Shown: positions 1 through 5,844, counted from the first letter of the stretch. The stretch is 5,911 nucleotides of DNA from JAMOAD01 sp023621955 (GCA_035403085.1 DAONEM010000063.1:1-5911), one strand, 5' to 3'. Translations and numbers: made by a program. The notes: generated from the sequence alone by a model not told the origin.

Positions 1-539
1 GCCAAGGTAATGTACCTGATCCCCCTTCGATAGAACTCGTCGACTCTGTTGACATCGAGCCCCAAGGGATACCCGTTCTCTAGTCCGAGGAAGATGGCCC
101 TCTTTCCGGTAGCGGCGATTCTCTTCAGGTCGTCGGCCTTCAGCGCCAGTTTGGCCTGGTCCGGATACTTTTTGAAGACCTCGTCCATGGCGTCGAGAGT
201 CTGAACGGCCTCTCTGTAGGCGGCCTCTCGACCCTCAGGAGTCAGCTCCTCTTGACCGACAAAAACCGCGAAGAAGGAACCGTCCAGTCCTCCCTCCTTC
301 ATCCTGGGGAAATCCTGCATCCCGCTCCCCCTTTTCAAAGGCTCATGCCGAACGCCGAGATCAAAGGGCTCTCGGCCTCTTCGGGTCGCCCTCATAGGGG
401 TGTCGCAATGGGTATCAATGGTCAGGACTCGGAAGTGAATCTCCATGGCCTTTTTGTCCAAGCTCTCTGGACGGTCCTTTCCGGTAAGAGGAAAGAGACA
501 AGAGGCTGAAAGAAGAAGGGGAAGGAAGGCTCGTTTCAT
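1..539 (-). CDS. Exported membrane (renal-type) dipeptidase, peptidase family M19, C-terminal part cut by window edge
   Basis: This is a partial gene that starts at the ATG at 539 and runs off the left edge; I translated it by hand. About 180 residues are visible of a family that is usually 350-420 long. M19 enzymes are binuclear zinc hydrolases that cleave dipeptides, often with a D-residue at the C-terminal side. Visible hallmarks are the metal-binding HxD in IDTHCDTP (H44, D46), the stretch DFPRMKEGGLDGSFFAVFV-like at about 76-94, and GLENG with E154, the expected bridging glutamate, followed by a GIRYITL segment at 173-179. The two later zinc histidines lie outside the window. Residues 1-20 (MKRAFLPLLLSASCLFPL) form a basic then hydrophobic signal peptide. 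C14 follows SAS, so a lipoprotein is possible, but the lipobox is poor. AGGAGG at 546-551 lies 6 nt before the ATG and supports this start. The gene is divergent from nnr. The substrate cannot be told from the sequence. Confidence 0.9.
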   Translation of the reverse strand, partial: MKRAFLPLLLSASCLFPLTGKDRPESLDKKAMEIHFRVLTIDTHCDTPMRATRRGREPFDLGVRHEPLKRGSGMQDFPRMKEGGLDGSFFAVFVGQEELTPEGREAAYREAVQTLDAMDEVFKKYPDQAKLALKADDLKRIAATGKRAIFLGLENGYPLGLDVNRVDEFYRRGIRYITL

Positions 540-567
540 TGAAAACCTCCTGGAATGTCTCGGAAAA

Positions 568-598
568 GGTATACGGGGTTGGGAATACAAGGTTTCAA
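568..598 (-). promoter_or_regulatory. Weak candidate sigma70-type promoter for the M19 dipeptidase gene
   Basis: Reading the minus strand, TTGAAA (593-598) and TATACC (568-573) are separated by 19 bp, which is longer than ideal. The expected start would leave a leader of about 20 nt carrying the AGGAGG ribosome site. The fit is only fair, and other choices such as GTATAC with an 18-bp spacer are equally possible. Confidence 0.35.
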
Positions 599-601
599 AC
601 C
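591..601. repeat. 11-bp palindrome between the divergent dipeptidase and nnr promoters
   Basis: GGTTTCAAACC has perfect 5-bp arms around a central C. It extends loosely as CAA at 588-590 against TTG at 603-605 if G602 is skipped. It covers the candidate -35 box of the dipeptidase gene and ends one base before the -35 box of nnr. A repressor or activator site is plausible from position alone, but the arms are short and chance is a fair alternative. Confidence 0.35.
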
Positions 602-602
602 G

Positions 603-631
603 TTGAAGAGGAACTTTGCCCGGGGTAGAAT
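603..631 (+). promoter_or_regulatory. Candidate sigma70-type promoter for nnr-tsaE
   Basis: TTGAAG (603-608) and TAGAAT (626-631) have exactly 17 bp between them, matching 4/6 and 5/6 of the consensus. The expected start near 638 gives an 18-nt leader that contains AGGAGG at 646-651, four bases before the nnr ATG. This is a coherent promoter, leader and ribosome-site arrangement. Confidence 0.6.
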
Positions 632-655
632 GAAAGGAGAGACAAAGGAGGAAAG

Positions 656-2206
656 ATGATCCTTTCGGTAGAGGGTTCTCACCGGGTCGACCGACGAGGG
701 GTGGAAGAGTTGGGGATTCCCGAGATTCTTTTGATGGAGAACGCCTCTCTCTCCGTCGTAGCCGCCATGGAAGAGAGGTTCGGCTCCCTCGAGGGAAAGG
801 CCGTGATGGTCCTCTGCGGTCCTGGGAACAACGGCGGAGACGGCTTCGCCTTGGCCAGGCACCTCCTTCTTCGCAGGGCTCGGGTGGAGACTTTTCTCGT
901 CTCCTCCGGTTCTCCCCCCAAAGGTGCGGCCAAGAAGAACCTGGAGATTCTGAAGTCTTTGAAGAGCCCTCGGCTTCTCAAGAGAGAGGGCGACCTGAAC
1001 AAGGCCCCCTTCATAGAGGCCCTTAAGGAGGCGGAACTCGTGGTAGACGCCCTCTTCGGGACAGGTTTTCGGGGTACCCTGAGGGGAATCTTCTTCTCCT
1101 TAGCCGAAATTTTGAACCGTAGCGGTCTTCCCGTCATCGCCGTGGACATCCCTTCCGGCCTCTCCGGCGACGACCCCAACCCCACGGGGACCGTCGTTCA
1201 GGCCGTTCTCACGGTGGCTCTTCACAGCTACAAGAGGGCCCACCTCCTCCCTCCGGCCGAGGATTTCTGCGGTGAGCTTACTCTCGGAAGCATCGGTCTT
1301 CCCGAAAAGTTCGGAAGAGAGGAGAGCATTCTGGAGACTCTTTCCCCGACTCTGTTCCCTACGCTTCTCTCACCGCGGCTGAAGGAGAGCCACAAGGGAA
1401 GCTACGGGCACCTTCTTGTGGTGGGAGGAAGCAAAACGAAACCTGGAGCCGCTTGGATGACTTCCTCCTCGGCCCTCCGTTCGGGGGTAGGCCTTGTTAC
1501 CTGGGCCGCTCCTCCTTCGGCATGGGAGAACCTCCCGCCCTCCCCGGAAGTGATGCTCCTCCCTTTGAGAGAGACGAAGGGAGAGGCCTCTGGAGAAGAC
1601 CTCGACGCCCTTCTCGCTTCCCTCTCCGACAAGAGCGCCGTTGTCGTGGGACCCGGAATGGGGTTGGGAAGAGGGGCTCAGAGAATCGTCGAGGCCCTCC
1701 TCACGAAGTGTTCACTCCCTTTGGTCGTCGATGCCGACGCGCTGACCCTTCTAGGCCTGCAAGCGGCCAAGCTTTGGCGCCCGGGAGTCGTCTACACCCC
1801 CCATCCAGGGGAGTTTCTCAGGATCAGCGGCGCCGAAAAGCAGGCCGTGGAAAGAGACCGGTGGGAAGAGGGGAAGAGATGGGCGGAAGAAAACAGACTC
1901 TGGATGGTTCTCAAGGGCCATCGCACCCTCGCGGCCTTACCGCCTAAGGGGTTCTTCCTCTCTCTAGACGGCAACCCCGGTATGGCTGTCGGAGGAAGCG
2001 GAGACGTTCTCGCCGGAGTCCTTGGCGCCCTCTTGGCGCGAAGGGTCGGAAACGTTCCCCCAGAAGAGGCCGTCTTGGCTGGGGTTTACATCCATAACCG
2101 CGCCGGCGACTTGGCGGCCGAGCGTTTCGGGCAAGAGGGGATGACCGCGATGGCGATCCGAGACTGCCTCCCCGAAGCCTTTCGCCTTGTGAAGGGGGAG
2201 AGATGA
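656..2206 (+). CDS. nnr: Bifunctional NAD(P)H-hydrate epimerase / ADP-dependent NAD(P)H-hydrate dehydratase
   Basis: This 516-residue protein repairs damaged nicotinamide cofactors in the cytoplasm. The N-terminal epimerase domain (YjeF_N, about 1-220) interconverts R and S forms of NAD(P)H hydrate. The C-terminal ribokinase-like domain (about 235-512) dehydrates the S form to NAD(P)H using ADP. Epimerase motifs are LMENA (26-30), GPGNNGGDGF (55-64), DALFGTGFRG (131-140) and DIPSGLSG (164-171). Dehydratase motifs are HKGSYG (246-251), GPGMGLG (332-338), VDADAL (358-363), TPHPGEF (381-387), LKG (419-421) and GNPGMAVGGSGDVLAG (439-454) with D450 as the likely catalytic base. Both domains look intact, and the length matches the fused bacterial form. 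The start has AGGAGG four bases upstream. The gene overlaps tsaE by 4 nt (ATGA), so the two are probably translationally coupled. Confidence 0.97.
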   Translation: MILSVEGSHRVDRRGVEELGIPEILLMENASLSVVAAMEERFGSLEGKAVMVLCGPGNNGGDGFALARHLLLRRARVETFLVSSGSPPKGAAKKNLEILKSLKSPRLLKREGDLNKAPFIEALKEAELVVDALFGTGFRGTLRGIFFSLAEILNRSGLPVIAVDIPSGLSGDDPNPTGTVVQAVLTVALHSYKRAHLLPPAEDFCGELTLGSIGLPEKFGREESILETLSPTLFPTLLSPRLKESHKGSYGHLLVVGGSKTKPGAAWMTSSSALRSGVGLVTWAAPPSAWENLPPSPEVMLLPLRETKGEASGEDLDALLASLSDKSAVVVGPGMGLGRGAQRIVEALLTKCSLPLVVDADALTLLGLQAAKLWRPGVVYTPHPGEFLRISGAEKQAVERDRWEEGKRWAEENRLWMVLKGHRTLAALPPKGFFLSLDGNPGMAVGGSGDVLAGVLGALLARRVGNVPPEEAVLAGVYIHNRAGDLAAERFGQEGMTAMAIRDCLPEAFRLVKGER

Positions 2207-2613
2207 TCTACCTCTGCAAGACTCCTGAAGAGACTTTTGAGCTGGGCCGCACCTTGGCGGCGAAGCTGAAGGGGAAGGAGATCCTTATCCTCACAGGCGA
2301 CCTGGGAGCGGGCAAGACCGTCTTTGTCCAAGGAGTAGCCGACTTCTTCGGAGCCCCCTCCGAAGAAGTCGGCTCTCCTTCCTTCACTCTCATGAACATC
2401 TACCGGGGCCGAGTTCTCCTCTTCCATATGGACCTTTACAGGATGGGGGAAGAGGAGGCGGAAGAGATCCTCGGGGAGATCGAGGGCGAAGGAATCGTCC
2501 TCGTTGAGTGGGGAGAAAAGGTAGAGTGGGACCTCTTCGAGAAAGCCTCCTACCGGATTACCTTCAGGGTGAGTCCCGACTTCACCAGGGAAATTGACGT
2601 TCAGGAGGTTTGA
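2203..2613 (+). CDS. tsaE: tRNA threonylcarbamoyladenosine biosynthesis ATPase TsaE (YjeE)
   Basis: TsaE is the small P-loop ATPase that works with TsaB and TsaD to place threonylcarbamoyl on A37 of ANN-decoding tRNAs (t6A). At 136 residues it is near the usual 140-160. Visible motifs are Walker A GDLGAGKT (32-39), the VGSPSFTL segment (56-63) that follows the helix after the P-loop, MDLYR with D77 (76-80), and the family-typical VEWGEK with E102 and W103 (101-106). The ATG overlaps the nnr stop in ATGA, with AGGGGG four bases before it inside nnr. The pair nnr-tsaE also occurs in E. coli, which supports both calls. The partners tsaB and tsaD are not in the window. The TGA stop abuts the oppositely oriented lptB stop. 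Confidence 0.95.
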   Translation: MIYLCKTPEETFELGRTLAAKLKGKEILILTGDLGAGKTVFVQGVADFFGAPSEEVGSPSFTLMNIYRGRVLLFHMDLYRMGEEEAEEILGEIEGEGIVLVEWGEKVEWDLFEKASYRITFRVSPDFTREIDVQEV

Positions 2614-3351
2614 TCAGAGCCGGCGAATCGTATCTCCCGCCTCGAACTCCTTCCCCAGGAAACGCTCACGGGCCAAATCGCTTTGGAGAATGTCCGAAGG
2701 AGATCCGGAAACAATTACCGATCCAGAATCGATCAAGTAGGCACGGTGAGCGATCTCCAATGTATCTTTGACATTATGGTCGGAGATTAAGATACCGATG
2801 TTCCTCTCTACAAGGCGACGGATCAGCCCCTGAAGCTCCATGATCGTAAGAGGGTCCACCCCCGAGAAGGGCTCATCAAGGAGGAAAAAGGAGGGCTCGA
2901 TCGTCAGGGCCCGCGCCAACTCCGCTCTCCTTCTCTCCCCCCCCGAAAGGGTGTAGCCTTGAGATCGGGCCACCTTTCCGAGGCAAAACTCCTCAAGAAG
3001 CTCTTCCCGAATCTTCTTCCGTTGGGCCGCAGGGATTCCCCTCTCTTGGAGAACGATCTCAAGATTCTCCTCCACTGTGGCTTTCCGGAAGAGCGAGGGC
3101 TCCTGGGGAAGGTAGGTAATGCCCTTCAAGGCTCGGCGATGGGCTGGTAAGGTGGTGATTTCCTCCCCGTCCATGACCACGGCGCCGTCGTCGGGGGCGA
3201 TAACACCCAAGATCATCTTGAACGTTGTTGTCTTCCCCGCACCGTTGCGCCCTAAAAGGGCGACAACCTCGCCCCTCTCTACCTGGATGCTGACACCTTT
3301 GACAACTTCTCTATGACCGTAGACTTTCTTAAGCGAAAGAGCCTTCAGCAT
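2614..3351 (-). CDS. lptB: Lipopolysaccharide export ABC transporter ATP-binding protein LptB
   Basis: LptB is the cytoplasmic ATPase of the LptB2FGC machine, which pulls LPS out of the inner membrane. The 245 residues match the family's usual 240-245. Motifs are Walker A GRNGAGKT (34-41; Arg35 stands where LptB usually has Pro), Q-loop Gln83 in YLPQEPSLFR, signature LSGGERRR (135-142), Walker B FFLLDEP with D159-E160, D-loop GVDP (164-167) and H-switch SDHN (190-193). The GGERRR signature, DEPFSGVDP and SDHNVKDTLE are LptB-specific rather than generic branched-chain amino-acid ABC features. I chose the ATG at 3351 because the protein then begins like LptB and AGGGG lies 5 nt upstream. The frame stays open about 80 codons further up, but that part only overlaps folP. 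The gene overlaps the folP end by 7 nt. The usual neighbours lptA, lptC, rpoN and hpf are absent here. Confidence 0.95.
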   Translation of the reverse strand: MLKALSLKKVYGHREVVKGVSIQVERGEVVALLGRNGAGKTTTFKMILGVIAPDDGAVVMDGEEITTLPAHRRALKGITYLPQEPSLFRKATVEENLEIVLQERGIPAAQRKKIREELLEEFCLGKVARSQGYTLSGGERRRAELARALTIEPSFFLLDEPFSGVDPLTIMELQGLIRRLVERNIGILISDHNVKDTLEIAHRAYLIDSGSVIVSGSPSDILQSDLARERFLGKEFEAGDTIRRL

Positions 3352-4223
3352 GGATTCCCCTCGAGACCAAAGCGCCGAAAAAGTTCCGCCGTATCCACTG
3401 CCCTCTTCATCGCTTTCACATCGTGAACCCGTAGAATATGGGCCCCCTGGAACACCGAAACAGCCAGGGCCACGGCGGTTCCTTCCAGCCTCTCTTCGGG
3501 AGGAAGATCCGCAGCCAGGGTGAGGAAGCTTTTCCTGGAGACCCCGACTAAGAGAGGAAGGTTGAGGGAGGCCATCCTGGGAAGAGCCCAAAGGAGGCGG
3601 TAGTTATCTTCTTTACTCTTTCCGAAACCGATTCCCGGATCAAGGATGATCTGCTCCCTCAAGGTTCCCGCCTGGACGAAGGTCTCCACCCTCTCTTGAA
3701 AGTAATGTACCACCTCTCCCAATAGATCGCCGTAGACGGTCTCCTTCTGCATGGTCGACGGGTCTCCCCGGGTATGCATCAGGATATAAGCAGGGGAGAG
3801 GCGGCCGACCAGGGAGACCATATCGGGGTCGAGGGTCCCTCCGCCGATATCGTTGATGATATCCGCCCCTTCGCCTAAAGCCGCTTTGGCTGTTTCGGCC
3901 CGGTAAGTATCGACGGAGAGGGGCAGGGAGGTCTCCTTTCTGAGGAGCCGGAGCACCGGAAGGAGCCGGCTCTTTTCCTCCTCAGGAGATACCGCCTGAG
4001 AGAAAGGACGCGTGCTTTCCGCCCCCAGATCGAGAATATCCGCCCCCTCTTCGACCATTTTATGGGCCCTCTCAAGAGCCTTTCGAGGGTTCAGAAGCCT
4101 TGAGGCTTCGTAGAAAGAGTCAGGCGTAAGGTTGAGAATTCCCATGATAAGCGGCCTCTGCCCAAGACTCAGAAAATTCCCTGACGGAAGCTTCACCTGG
4201 AAAAGCCCTCTACTTTCGACCAT
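3345..4223 (-). CDS. folP: Dihydropteroate synthase
   Basis: FolP condenses p-aminobenzoate with dihydropterin pyrophosphate in folate synthesis and is the target of sulfonamides. With the ATG at 4223 it has 292 residues, within the usual 270-300. TIM-barrel motifs in order are NLTPDSF (31-37), ESTRP (69-73), SVDT (103-106), INDIGGG (123-129), MHTRGDPSTMQ (149-159), DPGIGFGK (195-202), SRKSF (229-233), EGTA (247-250) and RVHD (265-268), so the active site looks complete. Two places differ from the common pattern: the first loop continues YEASR instead of SDGG, and Phe74 follows ESTRP where Gly is usual. A longer reading from a TTG at 4265 would overlap the transporter gene by 31 nt; the ATG at 4223 has a good ribosome site and is preferred. 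It lies in an operon between the CDF transporter and lptB. Confidence 0.95.
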   Translation of the reverse strand: MVESRGLFQVKLPSGNFLSLGQRPLIMGILNLTPDSFYEASRLLNPRKALERAHKMVEEGADILDLGAESTRPFSQAVSPEEEKSRLLPVLRLLRKETSLPLSVDTYRAETAKAALGEGADIINDIGGGTLDPDMVSLVGRLSPAYILMHTRGDPSTMQKETVYGDLLGEVVHYFQERVETFVQAGTLREQIILDPGIGFGKSKEDNYRLLWALPRMASLNLPLLVGVSRKSFLTLAADLPPEERLEGTAVALAVSVFQGAHILRVHDVKAMKRAVDTAELFRRFGLEGNPC

Positions 4224-4228
4224 CCTTC

Positions 4229-4234
4229 TCTCCT
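4229..4234 (-). promoter_or_regulatory. Ribosome binding site that decides the folP start
   Basis: On the minus strand AGGAGA lies 5 nt before the ATG at 4223 and immediately follows the TAG stop of the CDF transporter gene. The alternative TTG at 4265 has no purine-rich site at the right distance. This favours the 292-residue FolP and re-initiation by ribosomes finishing the transporter. Confidence 0.7.
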
Positions 4235-5104
4235 CTACTCTTCGATAAACCCATTTCCCTGACAACTCTGATACTCACTCTGCAGTGTAACATGGGAGAC
4301 GCCGAACTCCCGCTTCAAAAGCTCTTCGATCTCTCCTCTGACCTGGTCGGCTTCTCGAAGAGGGAGGTTGTTTCGAAAGGCCAGATGCCCTTCGAAGTGG
4401 ATCTCCCCGTCAACCAGAGACCACGCATGAACGTGATGGAGGAGGGCAATCTCCGGATGCTCTTCCACCCGATTTCTCACCCTCTCCAGATCAAGGTCTT
4501 GGGGCACCGTCTGAAGGAGAATCTCCGTTGATTCCTTCAGAAGAACAACGGCTTCCTTAAGGATAAAGAGGGCGATCAAAAAGGTCAAGAGGGGATCGAG
4601 CCAAAAGAGGGGACGAACCATGAGAATCAACGCTCCTCCTACTACGGCGACAGAGCTAAGAGTGTCGCCGAGAAGGTGGAGGTAGGCGGAGCGGATATTC
4701 AGACTCCCGTGGCTCTCCCCTTGCAAAACTTTCATCGCCATCAGGTTCGCCAGAAGGCCGAAAAAGGCGACGACAAGCATCATCCCCCCTTTGATGGGTG
4801 AGGGATGCGAAAACCTCAGGTAGGCCTCACGAAAGAGAAAAAGGGAGAGGGAGATGAGAAGAGAGGAGTTTAAGAAGGCCGCCAGAATCTCTGCCCTCTT
4901 GAGACCAAAAGTTCGATGGGTAGTTCCGTTCCTGCGGGAAAGGCGAAGTGCTCCATAGCTGATTCCCAGCGAGAGAAGGTCGCTCACGTTATGGAGAGCG
5001 TCGGAGAGGAGGGCTAGGCTTCCCGAGAGGATTCCTCCGAGTACTTCGGCTAAGGCGATCAACCCGTTCAAAGCGATCGCCAGAAGGATTCGTTTCTCTT
5101 TCAT
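4235..5104 (-). CDS. Cation diffusion facilitator (CzcD/ZnT-like) divalent metal efflux transporter
   Basis: This 289-residue inner-membrane antiporter exports divalent metal, most likely Zn2+, in exchange for protons. Six hydrophobic segments are visible at about 7-27, 32-52, 75-92, 107-125, 139-163 and 168-188, followed by a cytoplasmic domain from about 200. The transport site has the zinc-type HxxxD in both TM2 (SDALHNVSD, H38 and D42) and TM5 (HLLGD, H143 and D147). The C-terminal domain has HHVHAWSL (223-230) and a later HFEGH (236-240), as in CzcD/ZnT proteins. The His-rich loop between TM4 and TM5 found in many ZnT proteins is missing. It is the first gene of an operon with folP and lptB, starting at the ATG at 5104. 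No clear Shine-Dalgarno site precedes that ATG, and a good promoter ends only 7 nt upstream. The metal is inferred from the motifs; Co, Cd or Fe cannot be excluded. Confidence 0.93.
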   Translation of the reverse strand: MKEKRILLAIALNGLIALAEVLGGILSGSLALLSDALHNVSDLLSLGISYGALRLSRRNGTTHRTFGLKRAEILAAFLNSSLLISLSLFLFREAYLRFSHPSPIKGGMMLVVAFFGLLANLMAMKVLQGESHGSLNIRSAYLHLLGDTLSSVAVVGGALILMVRPLFWLDPLLTFLIALFILKEAVVLLKESTEILLQTVPQDLDLERVRNRVEEHPEIALLHHVHAWSLVDGEIHFEGHLAFRNNLPLREADQVRGEIEELLKREFGVSHVTLQSEYQSCQGNGFIEE

Positions 5105-5109
5105 CTTTT

Positions 5110-5128
5110 TGAGAATATCCCATTCTCA
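5110..5128. repeat. 7-bp inverted repeat over the CDF promoter -10 box, possible operator
   Basis: TGAGAAT (5110-5116) and ATTCTCA (5122-5128) are perfect inverted arms around ATCCC. The repeat fully covers the candidate -10 box of the transporter gene (5112-5117). A dimeric, perhaps metal-responsive, repressor would fit a metal efflux gene, but no regulator gene is in the window. The site lies upstream of the likely transcription start, so an RNA hairpin role is unlikely. Confidence 0.45.
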
Positions 5129-5141
5129 GGCCTTCGGTCAA
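5112..5141 (-). promoter_or_regulatory. Candidate sigma70-type promoter for the CDF-folP-lptB operon
   Basis: On the minus strand TTGACC (5136-5141) and TATTCT (5112-5117) are 18 bp apart, matching 5/6 and 4/6 of the consensus. Only seven bases separate the -10 box from the ATG at 5104, so the transcript should begin at or within a base or two of the start codon. This fits the lack of a ribosome binding site. Confidence 0.55.
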
Positions 5142-5162
5142 CGACTACGCTGAGGAGTGGCG

Positions 5163-5191
5163 TTGTCAAAGGATAGAAAGTGTCTTATAAT
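5163..5191 (+). promoter_or_regulatory. Near-consensus sigma70-type promoter for the DUF507 gene pair
   Basis: TTGTCA (5163-5168) and a perfect TATAAT (5186-5191) are separated by exactly 17 bp. It is the best promoter match in the window. The expected start, about seven bases after the -10 box, is A5198, the first base of an in-frame ATG. The longer GTG and ATG starts at 5180 and 5192 lie upstream of that point and would not be on this transcript. Confidence 0.65.
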
Positions 5192-5197
5192 ATGGCC

Positions 5198-5476
5198 ATG
5201 AAGATGACGAAGAACCTGCTCAACCACATGGCCTACCGCATTGTAAAAGGCCTTGTGGCTCAAGGGCTCATAACTGCGGAGGATCGAAACCGCTTGGTCG
5301 AGTCTGTTTCCACTCTTCTGGAGGAAGAGATTCAGAAGGAGGAGCAGCTGGAAGAAGAAGTCCGGAACATTCTTCTCCAACACTCCGACAAGATCCGCGT
5401 TGAGAACGTTGACTACCAGGAGATGTTTCGAATGATCAAGCAGAAGATCGCCAAAGAGAGGGGAATCGTTTTATGA
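5198..5476 (+). CDS. DUF507 family protein, first and more divergent member of a tandem pair
   Basis: This is a short, charged, apparently all-helical cytoplasmic protein of unknown function. It has no signal peptide or membrane segment. From the ATG at 5198 it has 92 residues. The N-terminal helix (MKMTKNLLNHMAYRIVKGL) fits the DUF507 opening helix, followed by a Glu-rich, coiled-coil-like stretch at about 38-60 and a C-terminal helix rich in Lys and Met. It aligns by eye along its length with the next gene but lacks that protein's EGNREW-type motif. Start choice is uncertain. GTG at 5180 (98 residues) has AAAGGA at a good distance, and ATG at 5192 and 5204 are also in frame. I prefer 5198 because it fits the family N-terminus and the promoter. 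It overlaps the next gene in ATGA. No function should be inferred beyond likely partnership with its neighbour. Confidence 0.8.
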   Translation: MKMTKNLLNHMAYRIVKGLVAQGLITAEDRNRLVESVSTLLEEEIQKEEQLEEEVRNILLQHSDKIRVENVDYQEMFRMIKQKIAKERGIVL

Positions 5477-5763
5477 GATACGGTTACGGCTTCTCTCAGG
5501 CTAAGATTCTCTACCTTTCCCGACTCATTCTCGATAAGTTTAACGAGGATGATGGGGTGGAACTATTTGCAGACGACAACCAGCTCATCAAGGCCATCAA
5601 AACAGGCATCGAAGACGAAGTGAAGTTTTACGACGAACTTCGGCAGAAAGCGGAACAGAAGATTCTATCCCAAAAGAGAGAGATCCACGAAGGGAACAGG
5701 GAGTGGGAGCTTCTGATATCCAAGTACTTCACAGAAGAGCTGGACAAACTCGACAAGGTCTGA
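5473..5763 (+). CDS. DUF507 family protein, second and canonical member of the pair
   Basis: This 96-residue protein is a typical DUF507 member of unknown function. Family-like parts are the opening helix FSQAKILYLSRLIL (7-20), the acidic VELFADDNQL region (29-38) followed by a long helix rich in Glu and Lys (39-66), and ILSQKREIHEGNREWELL (64-81) with G74 and W78, leading into a KYFTEEL helix (84-90). It has no membrane segment, signal peptide or recognisable catalytic motif, which suggests a structural or binding role. The ATG overlaps the upstream stop (ATGA), with AGGGGA eight bases before it, so the two proteins are probably made together in matched amounts. They may form a hetero-oligomer; that is inference from the coupling and shared fold only. 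Confidence 0.88.
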   Translation: MRYGYGFSQAKILYLSRLILDKFNEDDGVELFADDNQLIKAIKTGIEDEVKFYDELRQKAEQKILSQKREIHEGNREWELLISKYFTEELDKLDKV

Positions 5764-5791
5764 AGAGCCCCGGTCCTTGCCGCTTCTTTTT
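5762..5791 (+). terminator. Weak candidate intrinsic terminator after the DUF507 pair
   Basis: GAAG (5762-5765) and CGG (5771-5773) can pair with CCG (5780-5782) and CTTC (5783-5786), leaving a 5-nt bulge and a 6-nt loop, followed by five T. The stem is only 7 bp and interrupted, so the call rests mainly on its place just after the stop codon and the T run. Confidence 0.3.
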
Positions 5792-5844
5792 CATAGTCCT
5801 CCTTTCACCCTTTATAAGCCTTTTCTTTCCCACCTAAGCAACGA

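Noticed and set aside
252..509. An 85-codon plus-strand open frame near the left end
   Set aside because: It is the shadow of the M19 dipeptidase on the minus strand, whose zinc and glutamate motifs are clear.
679..1185. A 168-codon open frame antisense to nnr
   Set aside because: Its composition is Arg- and Ser-rich with no recognisable domain, and it sits opposite the conserved epimerase domain.
1453..1947. A 164-codon open frame inside nnr on the same strand
   Set aside because: It is rich in Arg, Pro and Gly as expected for an off-frame reading of GC-rich coding DNA, and the nnr frame is fully supported by domain motifs.
3352..3591. An 80-codon upstream extension of the lptB reading frame
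   Set aside because: It lies wholly within folP, resembles no LptB N-terminus, and the ATG at 3351 has a proper ribosome site and the expected protein length.
4224..4265. A longer FolP starting at a TTG and overlapping the transporter gene by 31 nt
   Set aside because: The TTG has no ribosome site, while the ATG at 4223 has AGGAGA five bases upstream and gives a normal FolP length.
5105..5128. The GAGAAT/ATTCTC inverted repeat next to a run of T as a terminator
   Set aside because: On the plus strand the T run precedes the hairpin, and on the minus strand the arms are followed by A, so neither strand has the stem-then-U order.
5138..5383. An 81-codon minus-strand frame over the DUF507 start
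   Set aside because: It is antisense to the better supported DUF507 gene and has no ribosome site or recognisable features.
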